Both the position numbers and the translations under genes were made by a program. Below are positions 43,912 through 54,900 of a stretch of DNA of 64,000 nt, piece by piece. A model generated the notes under the pieces. It saw only the letters and a program-made list of their open reading frames with translations, was not told the DNA's origin and made no database searches. The stretch lies in NCBI RefSeq assembly GCF_051488685.1, contig NZ_JBPSEH010000005.1:124001-188000 (forward strand), in the 5' to 3' direction. This DNA is from Melioribacter sp051488685. GTDB lineage: Bacteria; Bacteroidota; Ignavibacteria; Ignavibacteriales; Melioribacteraceae. Within the stretch, counting starts at the first letter, position 1, and each line of letters opens with the position of its first letter.

Positions 43912-45549
43912 ATGGCAAATGCAAAATTCAGCATACCGGTACCACCCAATGAACCGGTAAAAAGTTATGCTCCGGGCACCCCGGAACGTGAAGCATTAAA
44001 AAAGCAACTCAGTTTAATGGCTCGGCAGACAATCGAAATTCCGTTAATAATCGGCGGTAAGGAAATTAAAACCGGTGATACCGCCAGCTCCGTTTGTCCA
44101 CACGACCACAAAACAGTACTGGCTAAATACCATAAAGCCGGAGAAAAAGAGATTCAAATGGCAATCGAATCCTCGATGATGGCTCATAAAGTCTGGTCGA
44201 GAATGGAATGGCACGATAGGATTGCTGTTTTTTTGAAAGCTGCCGACCTTCTCTCGTTAACAGAGTGGCGTTATATTCTTAATGCCGCCACAATGCTCGG
44301 CCAGAGCAAGAACGTATTTCAGGCTGAAATTGACTCAGCAGCTGAACTGGCGGATTTCTTCCGATTCAACGCTTACTATGCAATGAAAATTTACGAAGAC
44401 CAGCCGCTCCATTCGCCTCCCGGCATGTGGAATCGAATGGAATATCGTCCTCTGGAAGGTTTTATATTTGCAGTTGCACCTTTCAATTTTACATCGATCT
44501 GCGGTAATCTTCCGACTTCGTCTGCATTGATGGGAAACGTTGCTCTTCTTAAGCCAGCATCAAGCTCGGTCTATTCTGCATACTGGATTATGAAACTTCT
44601 GGAAGCAGCAGGATTGCCAGAAGGTGTTATCAATTTTATACCAGGCTCTGGCTCAAAGGTCGGTAAAATTGTTATGGATTCGCCTGACTTCGGTGGCATT
44701 CACTTTACAGGTAGCACACCTACGTTTCAATCAATGTGGAGAACTGCAGCGAATAATCTATCAAAATATAAATCATACCCTCGTATCGTGGGAGAAACTG
44801 GCGGAAAGGATTTCGTATTTGCTCATGCCAGTGCGGATCAAAAAGCTCTGGGCACAGCTCTAATTAGAGGCGCTTTTGAATATCAGGGTCAAAAATGTTC
44901 TGCAGCTTCGAGAGCTTACATACCAAAATCGATCTGGAATTCATTGAAAGAATTTATGATCGACGAGCTTAAAACTGTACGAATGGGAGACGTACAGGAC
45001 TTTACAAACTTTATGAATGCAGTTATAGATAAAAATGCTTTCGATTCGATTACAGGTTATATCGAATATGCCAAACATTCAAACGAGGCCGAAATCATCT
45101 TTGGTGGAAATTATGACGATTCAGTTGGATATTTCATCGAGCCGACAGTTATATTGACCACAAATCCGAAATTCAAAACGATGGAAGAAGAAATATTCGG
45201 TCCTGTTCTGACAATCTACGTTTACGACGACAATAAATACGAAGAGACTCTCCATCTTTGTGACGAGACTTCGCCTTACTCGTTAACGGGCTCAATTTTC
45301 GCTCAGGACAGGAAAGCAATCGAACTTGCAGACAAAATTCTCACAAACGCAGCTGGCAATTTCTACATCAACGACAAACCGACGGGTGCAGTTGTAGGTC
45401 AACAACCCTTCGGCGGGGCAAGAGCCAGCGGCACAAACGATAAAGCCGGCAGTTACCTCAATCTTCTCAGATGGGTTTCGGCAAGAACAATTAAAGAAAA
45501 TTTCATTCCACCAAAAGATTACAGATATCCTTTCATGCAAGATAAATAA
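43912..45549 (+). CDS. pruA: L-glutamate gamma-semialdehyde (P5C) dehydrogenase
   Basis: 545 residues, the length of the group-2 stand-alone enzymes. Aldehyde dehydrogenase features: EYRPLEGFIFAVAPFNFTSI, catalytic glutamate E295 in GETGGKD and catalytic cysteine C329 in GQKCSAASRAY. The C-terminal ending (QQPFGGARASGTNDKAGS) is characteristic of P5C dehydrogenases. It oxidises glutamate semialdehyde from proline breakdown to glutamate with NAD. No proline dehydrogenase gene is nearby. Followed by a terminator. Confidence 0.95.
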   Translation: MANAKFSIPVPPNEPVKSYAPGTPEREALKKQLSLMARQTIEIPLIIGGKEIKTGDTASSVCPHDHKTVLAKYHKAGEKEIQMAIESSMMAHKVWSRMEWHDRIAVFLKAADLLSLTEWRYILNAATMLGQSKNVFQAEIDSAAELADFFRFNAYYAMKIYEDQPLHSPPGMWNRMEYRPLEGFIFAVAPFNFTSICGNLPTSSALMGNVALLKPASSSVYSAYWIMKLLEAAGLPEGVINFIPGSGSKVGKIVMDSPDFGGIHFTGSTPTFQSMWRTAANNLSKYKSYPRIVGETGGKDFVFAHASADQKALGTALIRGAFEYQGQKCSAASRAYIPKSIWNSLKEFMIDELKTVRMGDVQDFTNFMNAVIDKNAFDSITGYIEYAKHSNEAEIIFGGNYDDSVGYFIEPTVILTTNPKFKTMEEEIFGPVLTIYVYDDNKYEETLHLCDETSPYSLTGSIFAQDRKAIELADKILTNAAGNFYINDKPTGAVVGQQPFGGARASGTNDKAGSYLNLLRWVSARTIKENFIPPKDYRYPFMQDK

Positions 45550-45560
45550 TATTTTTACTG

Positions 45561-45585
45561 GGCTGCCATTCGGCAGCCTCTTTTT
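45561..45585 (+). terminator. Rho-independent terminator after pruA
   Basis: Stem GGCTGCC / GGCAGCC with an ATTC loop, then TCTTTTT. It lies 11 bases after the stop. Confidence 0.92.
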
Positions 45586-45739
45586 ATTTCTGCAGTTCAA
45601 TTCTTCATTAACTTCTTCTTAAAAAGAAATTTTATCAACCAGCGAAGGTATGTTTACGTGAGAACTTAATTGTTTCGCTGTTTGTTTTATTTTACGAAAC
45701 TTTATTATTATTGAAACCATTTTTAGGAAAGGTTATACG

Positions 45740-46579
45740 ATGAAAAAGTTATTATCAATAATAATTTTAGTCACAAGCGTTATAAATGGACAATTAGAAC
45801 TGCCACGTTTGAGTCCGAAAGCCGAAGTTTATCAACGCCTTGGCTATACTGACATTTCAATCGAATATTCGCGTCCTGGAGTTAAAGGGAGAAAAATCTG
45901 GGATGGTCTGGTACCCTACGGCAAAGTATGGCGCACGGGCGCAAATGAATCGACGAGAATTAAATTCACAACCGACGTTATTATAAATGGTCAAACGGTC
46001 CCGGCCGGCATTTATTCACTATTTACAATTCCAGAAAAAGACGAATGGACAATCATTTTGAATAAGAAACTGGGTTGGGGACTCGATTACAAACCGGAAG
46101 AAGATTTAATGAGATTCAAAGTTAAGCCAGAAAGGACCGAGTTTACCGAACGTCTTCTTTTTCTTTTTCCTGTAATTTCCGATTCAATCTGTACGGTCGA
46201 AATGCGGTGGGAAAATCTCAAAATTTCATTCGACATTTCGGTTAAACTAAACGAAGAAGTTTATAAACGCATCAAAGAAGCTCTGGCAAAAGCAGATTCA
46301 GACGACTGGCAGGTTTACCTCGAAGCCGCACGTTACGCTGCCGAAAACGGTGTATTCCTCAACGAAGCTGAAATATGGACTGAAAAAGCCCTTTCAATTA
46401 CAAAAAATTTCTACACTTATCTGATTAAAGCCAAACTCCTTTATCGACAGGGAAAATATTCCGAAGCTCTCTTCACCCTTGAACAGTGCAGAGAAGCCGG
46501 AAGAAACAACGACGACTATCCAGGCTACATTTATGAAGTTGACCTCCTTGAAAAAAGAATTCGTGAAAAGCTGAATTAA
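45740..46579 (+). CDS. DUF2911 domain protein
   Basis: 279 residues with a signal peptide (MKKLLSIIILVTSVINGQ). DUF2911 occupies about 20-165: SPKAEVYQRLGYTDISIEYSRPGVKGRKIW, LVPYGKVWRTGANES and GIYSLFTIP blocks. The last 100 residues form TPR-like helices (DDWQVYLEAARYAAENG, LLYRQGKYSEAL). Function of DUF2911 is unknown. AGGAAAGG precedes the ATG. ispH starts one base after its stop, so the two are co-transcribed. Confidence 0.88.
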   Translation: MKKLLSIIILVTSVINGQLELPRLSPKAEVYQRLGYTDISIEYSRPGVKGRKIWDGLVPYGKVWRTGANESTRIKFTTDVIINGQTVPAGIYSLFTIPEKDEWTIILNKKLGWGLDYKPEEDLMRFKVKPERTEFTERLLFLFPVISDSICTVEMRWENLKISFDISVKLNEEVYKRIKEALAKADSDDWQVYLEAARYAAENGVFLNEAEIWTEKALSITKNFYTYLIKAKLLYRQGKYSEALFTLEQCREAGRNNDDYPGYIYEVDLLEKRIREKLN

Positions 46580-46580
46580 G

Positions 46581-47816
46581 ATGAAAAAATTCGATATACC
46601 CGATTTTTATAGAAGTCCAATTATTTCAGCAATAAAAGAGAGCCGTAAAAAATCTGACCCTCTAAAAAAAGATTTTTCTCCTACGCGTCTGGATTTCGGA
46701 AAATTAACATTGTTGATCGCGCGGCATTTTGGTTTCTGTTACGGTGTTGAAAACGCCATCGAAATTGCATATAAAACTGTAAGGTCGAACCCCGGCAAAA
46801 GAATTTTTCTGCTCAGCGAGATGATACACAATCCACATGTCAATGAAGATTTAAGAAGCAATGGCGTAAATTTTATAATGGACAGTCACGGCAATCAATT
46901 TGTGCCATGGGAAGAAATAACAAGCAATGATATTGTAATTATTCCTGCATTCGGAACCACAATTGAAACCGAGAACCTGCTCAAAAGCAAGAACATCGAT
47001 ACAGTTGCATACAATACAACCTGTCCTTTTGTACAAAAAGTCTGGAACCGTTCTGCTTCACTCGGAAGTAAAGGTTACACAATTGTCATTCACGGTAAAT
47101 ATTATCATGAAGAAACAAGGGCCACTTTTTCGCACACCTCTATCAATTCACCATCGATCATAGTACGCGACATTAAAGAAGCAGGTGTTCTTTCAGAATT
47201 CATTCTGGGAATCAGAAGCCAAAAAGAATTTTATGAATATTTCAAAGGGAAACTTACACCAGGTTTTCGATTTCCAGAGGACCTGGAAAAAATTGGAGTG
47301 GTCAATCAAACTACAATGTTAGCCGAAGAAACTGAGGAAATTGCAAATCTCCTTAAGAATACCATGCTAAAAAAATATGGAGAAGAAAATCTAAAAGAAC
47401 ATTTTGCCGATACACGCGACACTCTTTGTTATGCCACAAACGACAATCAATCGGCAACATACGAACTCACAAAGCAAAGTGCAGATGCGGCTATTGTAGT
47501 AGGAGGATACAATAGTTCAAATACATCTCATCTGGTCGAAATTCTCTCTTCTAAATTCCCTACTTATTTTATTTCCGACCCAGGTAAAATAATTTCAAAA
47601 GAAGAAATTGTTTACTACGACCTCAATCAAAAAAAAGAAGTGAAGAAAAAAAACTATTTGCCTTCTGACAAACCTCCTATAATAGCTATCACGAGCGGAG
47701 CGTCGTGTCCCGACTCGCTGGTTGAGGAAGTGATTAGCAAACTGATTTCTTTTTATGATGTGGAGTTCACACCCGAAATATTGAACAATCAAACAAGATC
47801 TGTAAGCGAACTGTAG
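46581..47816 (+). CDS. ispH: 4-hydroxy-3-methylbut-2-enyl diphosphate reductase
   Basis: 411 residues, about 100 longer than E. coli IspH. Fe-S ligands are C53 (GFCYGVENAI), C148 (NTTCPFVQKVW) and C283 (DTLCYATNDNQSA). HNPHVN and SNTSHLVE substrate motifs are present. The extra length is an N-terminal extension of about 40 residues and an insertion near 185-245; SGASCPD has a cysteine where E. coli has alanine. This long form is usual in Bacteroidota and Chlorobi relatives. It catalyses the last step of the MEP isoprenoid pathway; no other MEP gene is here. The 3' end overlaps that of dgt by 28 bases. Confidence 0.95.
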   Translation: MKKFDIPDFYRSPIISAIKESRKKSDPLKKDFSPTRLDFGKLTLLIARHFGFCYGVENAIEIAYKTVRSNPGKRIFLLSEMIHNPHVNEDLRSNGVNFIMDSHGNQFVPWEEITSNDIVIIPAFGTTIETENLLKSKNIDTVAYNTTCPFVQKVWNRSASLGSKGYTIVIHGKYYHEETRATFSHTSINSPSIIVRDIKEAGVLSEFILGIRSQKEFYEYFKGKLTPGFRFPEDLEKIGVVNQTTMLAEETEEIANLLKNTMLKKYGEENLKEHFADTRDTLCYATNDNQSATYELTKQSADAAIVVGGYNSSNTSHLVEILSSKFPTYFISDPGKIISKEEIVYYDLNQKKEVKKKNYLPSDKPPIIAITSGASCPDSLVEEVISKLISFYDVEFTPEILNNQTRSVSEL

Positions 47817-49054
47817 TCAGGGTCAAAAAGTCTTCTGTATATTCTCATTGCATACGAATCGGTGGCTCCGGCTAAGTAGTCGCACACCATTCGTGCCCTC
47901 CGTTTTTTTACGGACTCCGACCGTATAATTCTGTCGTTAAAATCCGGAAGCAATTTACTGGCTGAAGATTCTAAGATATAATTTTCTTCGAGTAAATTGA
48001 ACACTTTTTCGATCATCGAATTCCCCTTGAATTCGATTTGATGAAGCGTGGGCGAACGAAACACAAGTTCGACGGAAATTTTTTTATAAATCTCCACCCG
48101 CTTTTTAATCTCTTCCGGAACAATCAATTCAAACATATATCTGTTGGTATGTTTATCCATGAAAGTATTTCTTCTTCTAACCGAGCATGCTACGATGAAT
48201 TCGCCAATTTGTGCCCCGAATTTTTGCTTGTAACTGTCCTCTTTTATCCAGTCGATAATATCATCAACTATTTTTTCTTCATCGCATCTACTGCAGTTGT
48301 TTTGTTTCCATTTAGAAAGTTTAGCTATGTTAATAAAACCGCCTGAAATACTATCGACCAAGTCGTTGACGGCGTAGGCTGTGTCGTCCGCCCAATCCAT
48401 AATCTGGCATTCGATACTGCGGAAATTATTTAAAAAATTGACGTCGTTTTTATGCGAATCATATTCGCCTTCCCAGATAAAATTTATATAGTTTTCCTGC
48501 TCGTCGTAGAGAAAACGGTTTTCTGGTTTATTGAAATTACTGAAAAGGGCTTTATATTTTAAAATGCCGTCGAGGAATGCGCGCGTTGGATTCATGCCGC
48601 GATAACCAGTTCCGTCGCGGTAAAAAATTTCCGTTACCAATCGTAAAGTTTGAGCATTCCCTTCAAAACCGCCGTAGCTGTGCATCAATTTATTTAATAT
48701 CCTTTCGCCTGCGTGACCGAAAGGAGGATGACCGAGGTCGTGAGCCAGACAAATTGCTTCGACCAGATCGGAGTCGATGTGAAATTCTTCGTTGAAAAAT
48801 TCTTTTTGAGAAGTAGATAAATAATTACAAATTGACCTGCCGATCTGTGCTACCTCAATTGAATGCGTTAAGCGAGTTCTGTAAAAATCGTATTCACCAG
48901 GCAAAAACACCTGCGTCTTGCCCTGCAATCTTCTGAATTCAGAAGAATGAATTATTCGGTCCCTATCAATTTGAAACGGTGTCCGGTAGTCATTTGAACG
49001 TTCACTTTCTTTCAGACGTTGCATATCGAAAGGTGTGTAAAATTTGTTTTTCAT
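47789..49054 (-). CDS. dgt: Deoxyguanosinetriphosphate triphosphohydrolase-like protein
   Basis: 421 residues from the ATG at 49054, with GAGAAA upstream; a longer GTG frame crosses the divergent CDF gene. HD-domain motifs: RLTHSIEVAQIGR, CLAHDLGHPPFGHAGE (metal site) and DWADDTAYAVND. The start block KESERSNDYRTPFQIDRDRI is typical of dGTPase family proteins. It removes triphosphate from dNTPs, influencing nucleotide pools. The convergent overlap with ispH means the transcripts are antisense to each other over 28 bases. Confidence 0.93.
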   Translation of the reverse strand: MKNKFYTPFDMQRLKESERSNDYRTPFQIDRDRIIHSSEFRRLQGKTQVFLPGEYDFYRTRLTHSIEVAQIGRSICNYLSTSQKEFFNEEFHIDSDLVEAICLAHDLGHPPFGHAGERILNKLMHSYGGFEGNAQTLRLVTEIFYRDGTGYRGMNPTRAFLDGILKYKALFSNFNKPENRFLYDEQENYINFIWEGEYDSHKNDVNFLNNFRSIECQIMDWADDTAYAVNDLVDSISGGFINIAKLSKWKQNNCSRCDEEKIVDDIIDWIKEDSYKQKFGAQIGEFIVACSVRRRNTFMDKHTNRYMFELIVPEEIKKRVEIYKKISVELVFRSPTLHQIEFKGNSMIEKVFNLLEENYILESSASKLLPDFNDRIIRSESVKKRRARMVCDYLAGATDSYAMRIYRRLFDPDYSSLTDLV

Positions 49055-49100
49055 TTTCTCTATTCTGATTTTTGTACTTAAAAATAATAAATAATTGTAA

Positions 49101-50009
49101 TTGGGACACAATCACTCACATAACGACATACTGACCGCTACAAAAGGAAGATTAATTTTTGTTATCCTTCTTAATCTCATAATTACTGTTACTGAAGTAA
49201 TTGGAGGGTTGATATCGGGAAGTTTGGCTTTGATTTCAGATGCGCTTCACAATTTTTCCGACAGCGTTTCGATTGTAATCAGTTACATTGCTCTGAAATT
49301 AAAGTACCGTTTAAATTCACCGCGTCACACTTTCGGCTTAAAGCGCGCAGAAATTTTAGCGGCTGTAATTAATTCTGCAGTGCTTATCGTAATTTCGCTC
49401 TATCTTTTTTACGAAGCAGCTAAAAGATTTGTTGTCCCGACCGTAATTGAAACGGAAATAATGGGTATTGTTGCACTTGTGGGACTCGTAGCTAATTTGC
49501 TGGCCGTTCTACTCCTTAGAAAAGATTCTAAATCGAGTATTAACATCAGGTCTTCGTATCTCCATTTACTTAGCGATACAATTTCGTCTGTGGCTGTGCT
49601 TGGCGGTAGCATAGCCATTAAACTCTGGCAAGCTCACTGGATTGACCCGCTTCTGACAATCCTCATTGGCATTTATATTATAAAAGAAAGTATTTCAATA
49701 CTACTCGAAGCAATTCATGTATTGATGGAAGGTGCGCCTGGGAATATTTCAATAGAAGAAATTCAGAGCGAAGTAGAAAAATTTGCGGAAGTTGAAAACA
49801 TCCACCATATCCATATGTGGATGGTAGGTGAAAATGACATTCATCTGGAAGCGCATGTAAATGTTCACGACATGAAGATAAGCGAAAGCGACCTCTTGAG
49901 AAAAAAAATAATCGAACAGCTACACAACAAATTCGACATACACCACATTACACTACAGTTTGAGTGTAATCAGTGCCCTGAATCTGGCCTCATTGAACAA
50001 CATCGATAA
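49101..50009 (+). CDS. Cation diffusion facilitator family metal exporter
   Basis: 302 residues from a TTG start; GHNHSHND at the N-terminus is the usual metal-binding tail. Six membrane helices, with metal sites in SDALHNFSD (helix 2) and HLLSDTISS (helix 5), i.e. the HxxxD pair typical of zinc/cobalt/cadmium exporters. The cytoplasmic C-terminal domain (about 210-300) contains HHIHMW and HLEAHVNVH. It exports divalent metals, likely Zn. Only 46 bases separate it from the divergent dgt start. Start codon choice is uncertain. Confidence 0.92.
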   Translation: MGHNHSHNDILTATKGRLIFVILLNLIITVTEVIGGLISGSLALISDALHNFSDSVSIVISYIALKLKYRLNSPRHTFGLKRAEILAAVINSAVLIVISLYLFYEAAKRFVVPTVIETEIMGIVALVGLVANLLAVLLLRKDSKSSINIRSSYLHLLSDTISSVAVLGGSIAIKLWQAHWIDPLLTILIGIYIIKESISILLEAIHVLMEGAPGNISIEEIQSEVEKFAEVENIHHIHMWMVGENDIHLEAHVNVHDMKISESDLLRKKIIEQLHNKFDIHHITLQFECNQCPESGLIEQHR

Positions 50010-50438
50010 TTACTTCTTAGCAATCAGTGTTTTAAAAGCGACGGCATACATTTGAATCTGTTTCATCATCGCTGCCAATCCGTTTTTTCGTGTAGGCGAT
50101 AGATGTTTGTCGATTCCAATTTGTTTTAAGAATTCCGGTGGGTTCGACAATATTTCATCCGGCGTATGGCCTGAATAAACTGCCAAGAGTAAAGCAATCA
50201 GTCCTTTTACAATTGCTGCGTCGCTGTCAGCTTCAAAATAAATTTTGCCGTCCTTTAACTCGGCTTTTATCCAGACCTGCGACTGGCATCCGTCGAGTTT
50301 ATATTTATCTATTTTTAATTCTTCATGCATTTGTGGCAATTGCCGACCCAGTTCAATCAAATGTTTATAGCGCTCCTCCCAGTCAGTATATTGTTCAAAC
50401 TCTTCAACCAATTTTTTCTGCTTTTCTTCTATTGTCAT
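50010..50438 (-). CDS. sufE: SufE-family iron-sulphur assembly protein
   Basis: 142 residues. The active cysteine lies in LDGCQSQVWI, followed by the SDAAIVKGLIALLL and FLKQIGIDKHLSPTRKNG blocks, all diagnostic of SufE. It accepts persulphide sulphur from SufS and hands it to the SufBCD scaffold; the rest of suf is not in the window. Its stop abuts that of the CDF gene (convergent). Confidence 0.95.
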   Translation of the reverse strand: MTIEEKQKKLVEEFEQYTDWEERYKHLIELGRQLPQMHEELKIDKYKLDGCQSQVWIKAELKDGKIYFEADSDAAIVKGLIALLLAVYSGHTPDEILSNPPEFLKQIGIDKHLSPTRKNGLAAMMKQIQMYAVAFKTLIAKK

Positions 50439-50655
50439 GGTAATTGTTTTTTTTAGTGCTAATATATAAAAATCTGTTCAGCTATATCATAAAAATTCGG
50501 GCTCTTTGACATTAAGCATAAATCTACAATCATTAAATAACAGCGTATTTATCTATTCTCTGTCATACAACTATGTATTGAAAACGTTTTATTCAGAAAA
50601 AACAACTTTTTTCGTTAAATTAAAGAGTGATTTTTTGAAATAATATTATAAGGCT

Positions 50656-51900
50656 ATGTCGCCTCTCTTTATTTTTTTGATAGTTCTTGTTGTGGGATTC
50701 TTAGGTGCAAATCTGTTCAGAGATAAACTGTTAACAAAAGTTTCTCTGCCGGCGGGACTGGAATATATATTACTTGGAATACTTTTAGGTCCTTCGTTTT
50801 CTAACTGGTTGAATGGAAACTTTGCTTTTAATATCCCCCAACTGGTTGACGATAATATGCTGCGACAGATGGCGCCCGGAATTGCGGCGGCAACTGGAAT
50901 TATAGGACTTGTATACGGACTTCGCTTCAAAGTGAGTGATTTTCAGAATGCCGATTCAGAACACATTCGCGTAACTATTTTCGATGTATTAACTACGGTA
51001 TTGGTTATAGGTGGAATTTCTTTTGCAGTTTTCCATTTTTATCTTTTTCCTGATTCAAAGTTCGAAGATACACTGGCAGCAGCTGCAGCACTTGGACTGA
51101 TGGGTTCTGTTTCCTCTAACTCCCTGATCAAATCAATTAAAAATCGTTATCAATTAACCGGTAAAATTTCTTCGGCGCTCGACGTTTCTACAAAAATTAA
51201 TCTGGACATTAATATATTCCTTTTCGGTCTTCTTTTTGGAATAGTTCATATCGGTTCTACAAACACATTTATTAAATCGCCAATTGAATGGATTGTAACG
51301 AGTATAGTGCTGGCTTTATTAATCGGTATTCTACTGAATATTTTTCTTGGAAGAGAGGAAGATGAAAACAAATTTTTTGTCGCCATAATTGGTACGATAG
51401 TATTTACAAGTGGAATCGGCTATTTCATCAATATATCACCTCTCTTTATGAATTTCATTCTTGGTTTTATACTAGCAAATTTTTCTAAAATAGCCGGTAA
51501 GATAGAAAAACCAGTCACAAAATTAAGTGAGCCAGTCGGTATTCTTGTGGTTATTATGGCTGGCTTTAATTGGATTCCTGTGCCGTTGATACTCTTTGTT
51601 GTAGCAACTGCGGCATTTATATTTATTCGCTTCTTTTCCAAGGGATTTGCAGGATATCTGGCTTACGTTTCGTCATTCGAAAAGGATAAACTGGTGCCAA
51701 ATATCGGACTCGGCTTGTTACCTCAGGATATAATTGTCTGTGCAATGGTCGTCGATTTTATAAATGTATATCAGAATGAATTCACAAATCTGGTCGTAAG
51801 CTGTATATTAACGTCCATGATTTTCTTTGGTTTGATTAGTTACAGGTTGTCCAAGCGGTTATTAGTCGATGCCGGCGAAATTAGAGGAGCGGCAAAATGA
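50656..51900 (+). CDS. Antiporter-fold membrane protein (CPA2-like), first gene of ion operon
   Basis: 414 residues and about 11-12 membrane helices. The helix 1-2 region has GLEYILLGILLGP, like the GxxxGP of CPA-type exchangers, and an aspartate (D184, TKINLDINIF) lies where Kef proteins have the ion-binding QD pair. Otherwise divergent: the usual SSTA segment reads GSVSSNSL. There is no C-terminal regulatory domain. It overlaps the next gene (ATGA), which has another antiporter domain, so the two probably form a heteromeric K+/H+ or Na+/H+ antiporter. Ion specificity unknown. Confidence 0.78.
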   Translation: MSPLFIFLIVLVVGFLGANLFRDKLLTKVSLPAGLEYILLGILLGPSFSNWLNGNFAFNIPQLVDDNMLRQMAPGIAAATGIIGLVYGLRFKVSDFQNADSEHIRVTIFDVLTTVLVIGGISFAVFHFYLFPDSKFEDTLAAAAALGLMGSVSSNSLIKSIKNRYQLTGKISSALDVSTKINLDINIFLFGLLFGIVHIGSTNTFIKSPIEWIVTSIVLALLIGILLNIFLGREEDENKFFVAIIGTIVFTSGIGYFINISPLFMNFILGFILANFSKIAGKIEKPVTKLSEPVGILVVIMAGFNWIPVPLILFVVATAAFIFIRFFSKGFAGYLAYVSSFEKDKLVPNIGLGLLPQDIIVCAMVVDFINVYQNEFTNLVVSCILTSMIFFGLISYRLSKRLLVDAGEIRGAAK

Positions 51901-54900
51901 TCCCTGTCCTGAGAAGAATTATAGTTATTTCGATTCTCTTTTCGATTTTTTTATTTGTCGAAACAATCCAGGTTGAATCGACCGGCATTATAAATCCAAA
52001 GACACTCGCTGTACTTGGCTTTTTAATTATTGCCTCGTTTGCTCTCGGTGAAATTTTTGCCCTTATAAAATTGCCTCGTGTTATCGGTTATCTTTTAATT
52101 GGAATTATTTTTGGTCCTTATTCGCATTTTATTTTCGATACAAAAATCCTTCAGATTTTTAACAATCAGGTGATTCATGATATAAGTCTGGTTAATAATG
52201 TAACCCTTGCGTTAATTGCTCTTACCGCTGGACTCGAATTAAAAATAAATGCTATTAAATCGTTTTTAAAATCTTCATTGCTCATACTTCTATTCAAAAC
52301 AATTACAATTTTCGTGTTGATTACCGGCACGGTTTATTTCCTATCGCCATTCGTACCATTTTTAGCAGGTGAAAACTGGACATTAAAATTAGCTTCGGGA
52401 TTGATACTATCGGTAATTGCGCTTGGCACGTCAATAGAGCTAACACTTGTGGTTGCAAACGAATTAAAAGCCAGAGGTAGATTCGTCGATTTAATTTTGA
52501 GTACGGCTATCTTAAAAGATATTCTCGTAATATTACTACTTGCAATCGTACTAACTATTTCGGCGTCATTACTCTCGATATCAGGCGGTGCAGAATCGCC
52601 ATTTATTACTTTAGGAAAGGAACTTCTTTTCTCGCTTCTATTTGGCGGAGTTCTTGGTGCTGCTGGCTTTCTCTACATGAAGTATATTAACCGCGAATTA
52701 CTTTTGTTTATAGTTGCATTCGTCGTATTCGGCAGTGAAATTGCATCGATGCTCCATCTGGAAATGCTCGTCACGTTTGTAACGGCAGGTTTTATTATTC
52801 AAAATTTCAGTCAGTACGGCGAACAAATTCACAAACCGCTCGGAAAAATTTCATTGCCAATATTTATTACCTTCTTTACTATCGCAGGAGCTTCTCTAAA
52901 TCTTTTTTCTGTTTCTGAAGCCATTGTAATTGGAATTATTATCGTACTGGTCAGAGCACTCGCCTTCTATCTTTCGATCACATTTGCAACCAAAGCTACG
53001 CGTGAACCGCTTGAAATAACAAAATTCAGCTGGATGGGATTTCTTTCGATTGGTGGATTGATGCTCGGACTGGCCATAATTATTAGTCAAAAATTACCAG
53101 GCCTGGGAAACGAACTAAAAAATTTGATTACATCAGTTGTGGCGCTCAATATTTTTATTGGACCTGTCCTATTTAAAATCGGAATAACAAAAGCAAAATC
53201 ATTTTCTCAGGCAGAGGAGATCCAGCCTGCAGAATTACAGGTAGAAAAAATTGAAAAGGATATAAAACCAATAAAAGTTAAAGCCAGATTCAGAGAACCT
53301 GACTTAAAACACGAGGAACTCAATAAATCACTCTATAATATTTTAATTAAGGTAAATAATATCCTTTCGGAATTCGATAAAAAGTTTATTCAGTCACGGG
53401 GCGAGGAATCACTCGAACTCCTTGTTAGTTTAACTGAGAAATATTCGGATGAATACCAGTCACTCAAAAAACTGTTAAGCGACACAGCAATCACGCATTC
53501 TAAGATACGAATGGAGATTTTGAAGGTTAAAAAGAATCTTTCTGAATGGCTAATTGCACTCTGCGAGGAAAGAAAGAAAACTGAAAAAAGAATTCTCAAT
53601 CTCGAACCTTTAATCAGGGATCTGTTTTATGCTTTCATCGATCTGACAGACGGTTTAAAATACGAATACCTTGCGGACCTCGAAGAGGAAAAATACATAT
53701 CGTCGCCTGAAGATGGCACTCTACTCAAACTGAGAAAATTTCTACTTCGCTCGAAGCTACACGTCAATCGATTATTCAACAAAGATTATAAACTCAAAAG
53801 AAGGATAAAATACCGCAACCTGACCAAGTATTATCTCGTTGGCGAATCCTCGCAGGAAATTCTCGAGTCGGTCAATCTTGTAGGAATAGAGAGACTTACG
53901 ACCCTGAAAATTTTGAGAACATTTTATAAACAAACCAACGAAGAACTCGATCAATTGCTCGAGACGGCATTAAATGAAAAAGACAACGTTGCTCTGCCGA
54001 TGATTCTAATCGAAAAGCTCGACGAAATTCACCAGCAGATGACTTCTTCAATAACGGTCTACACAAACGAAATAAACGCTACGGTTGAAGAAATTGGAAG
54101 ACGACTTTTTTATGCAGTTGCCAACCCTTTTAATAAACTGATTGATACACTTCATATAGCTGGAACGTATGAATTTAACGAAAGACAATACCGATTTTCG
54201 AAAGTATTCGAAAAGAGCGAAAACGCAAAAGAACTGGCTCTTCTGTCGATTCGCTACTGGACTATCTATTATGCTGGAATTATCGGACTTTTCCAGAAAG
54301 AAGCTTATATCGACAAATTGAAAGTCGACATTGACGTTACACTCGCTGAATCGCTTATTAGTGTATCGGAGGAAATCAACAAAGACATACGCGAAACAAA
54401 TGCCCAGCTTCAGAAGGAATTAAAAATCTTTCGCAAGAAATTAGCCGAAATCGATTCACTCAGTAACGAAGAACTCGAACAACTATTTCACGAAGAAAAA
54501 TTATCCCATTTTATCAATGTAATTCAAAAGCAACTAAAAATATTAAAAGAAGTAAGCGAAGGGAAAAAAATCGATTTTCTCTTCGACCATTTTATAAGCC
54601 GTTTCAAAAATATAGCAGCTTCACTGCCTGAAACCGTCGAACTTCTCGAAGAAGCTGACCTGGTACTCGAAGAGAGAATACCAAAACTTCAATCGCTAAA
54701 ATCCGTTCCGATACGATCTATTGCAAATACAATTCTCCACAACAAACTTTCTGTAGACATCGGCGAAATCAACGAATTGATGGTCAATCAATTTTCTCTT
54801 ATAACAGAAGAAGTTAAAAATTATCTACTTATTATTAACTTCCACTTCGATACTGCAATACACGAATTAGAGAAACCAGAATCGGACAGACAACTGGCAG

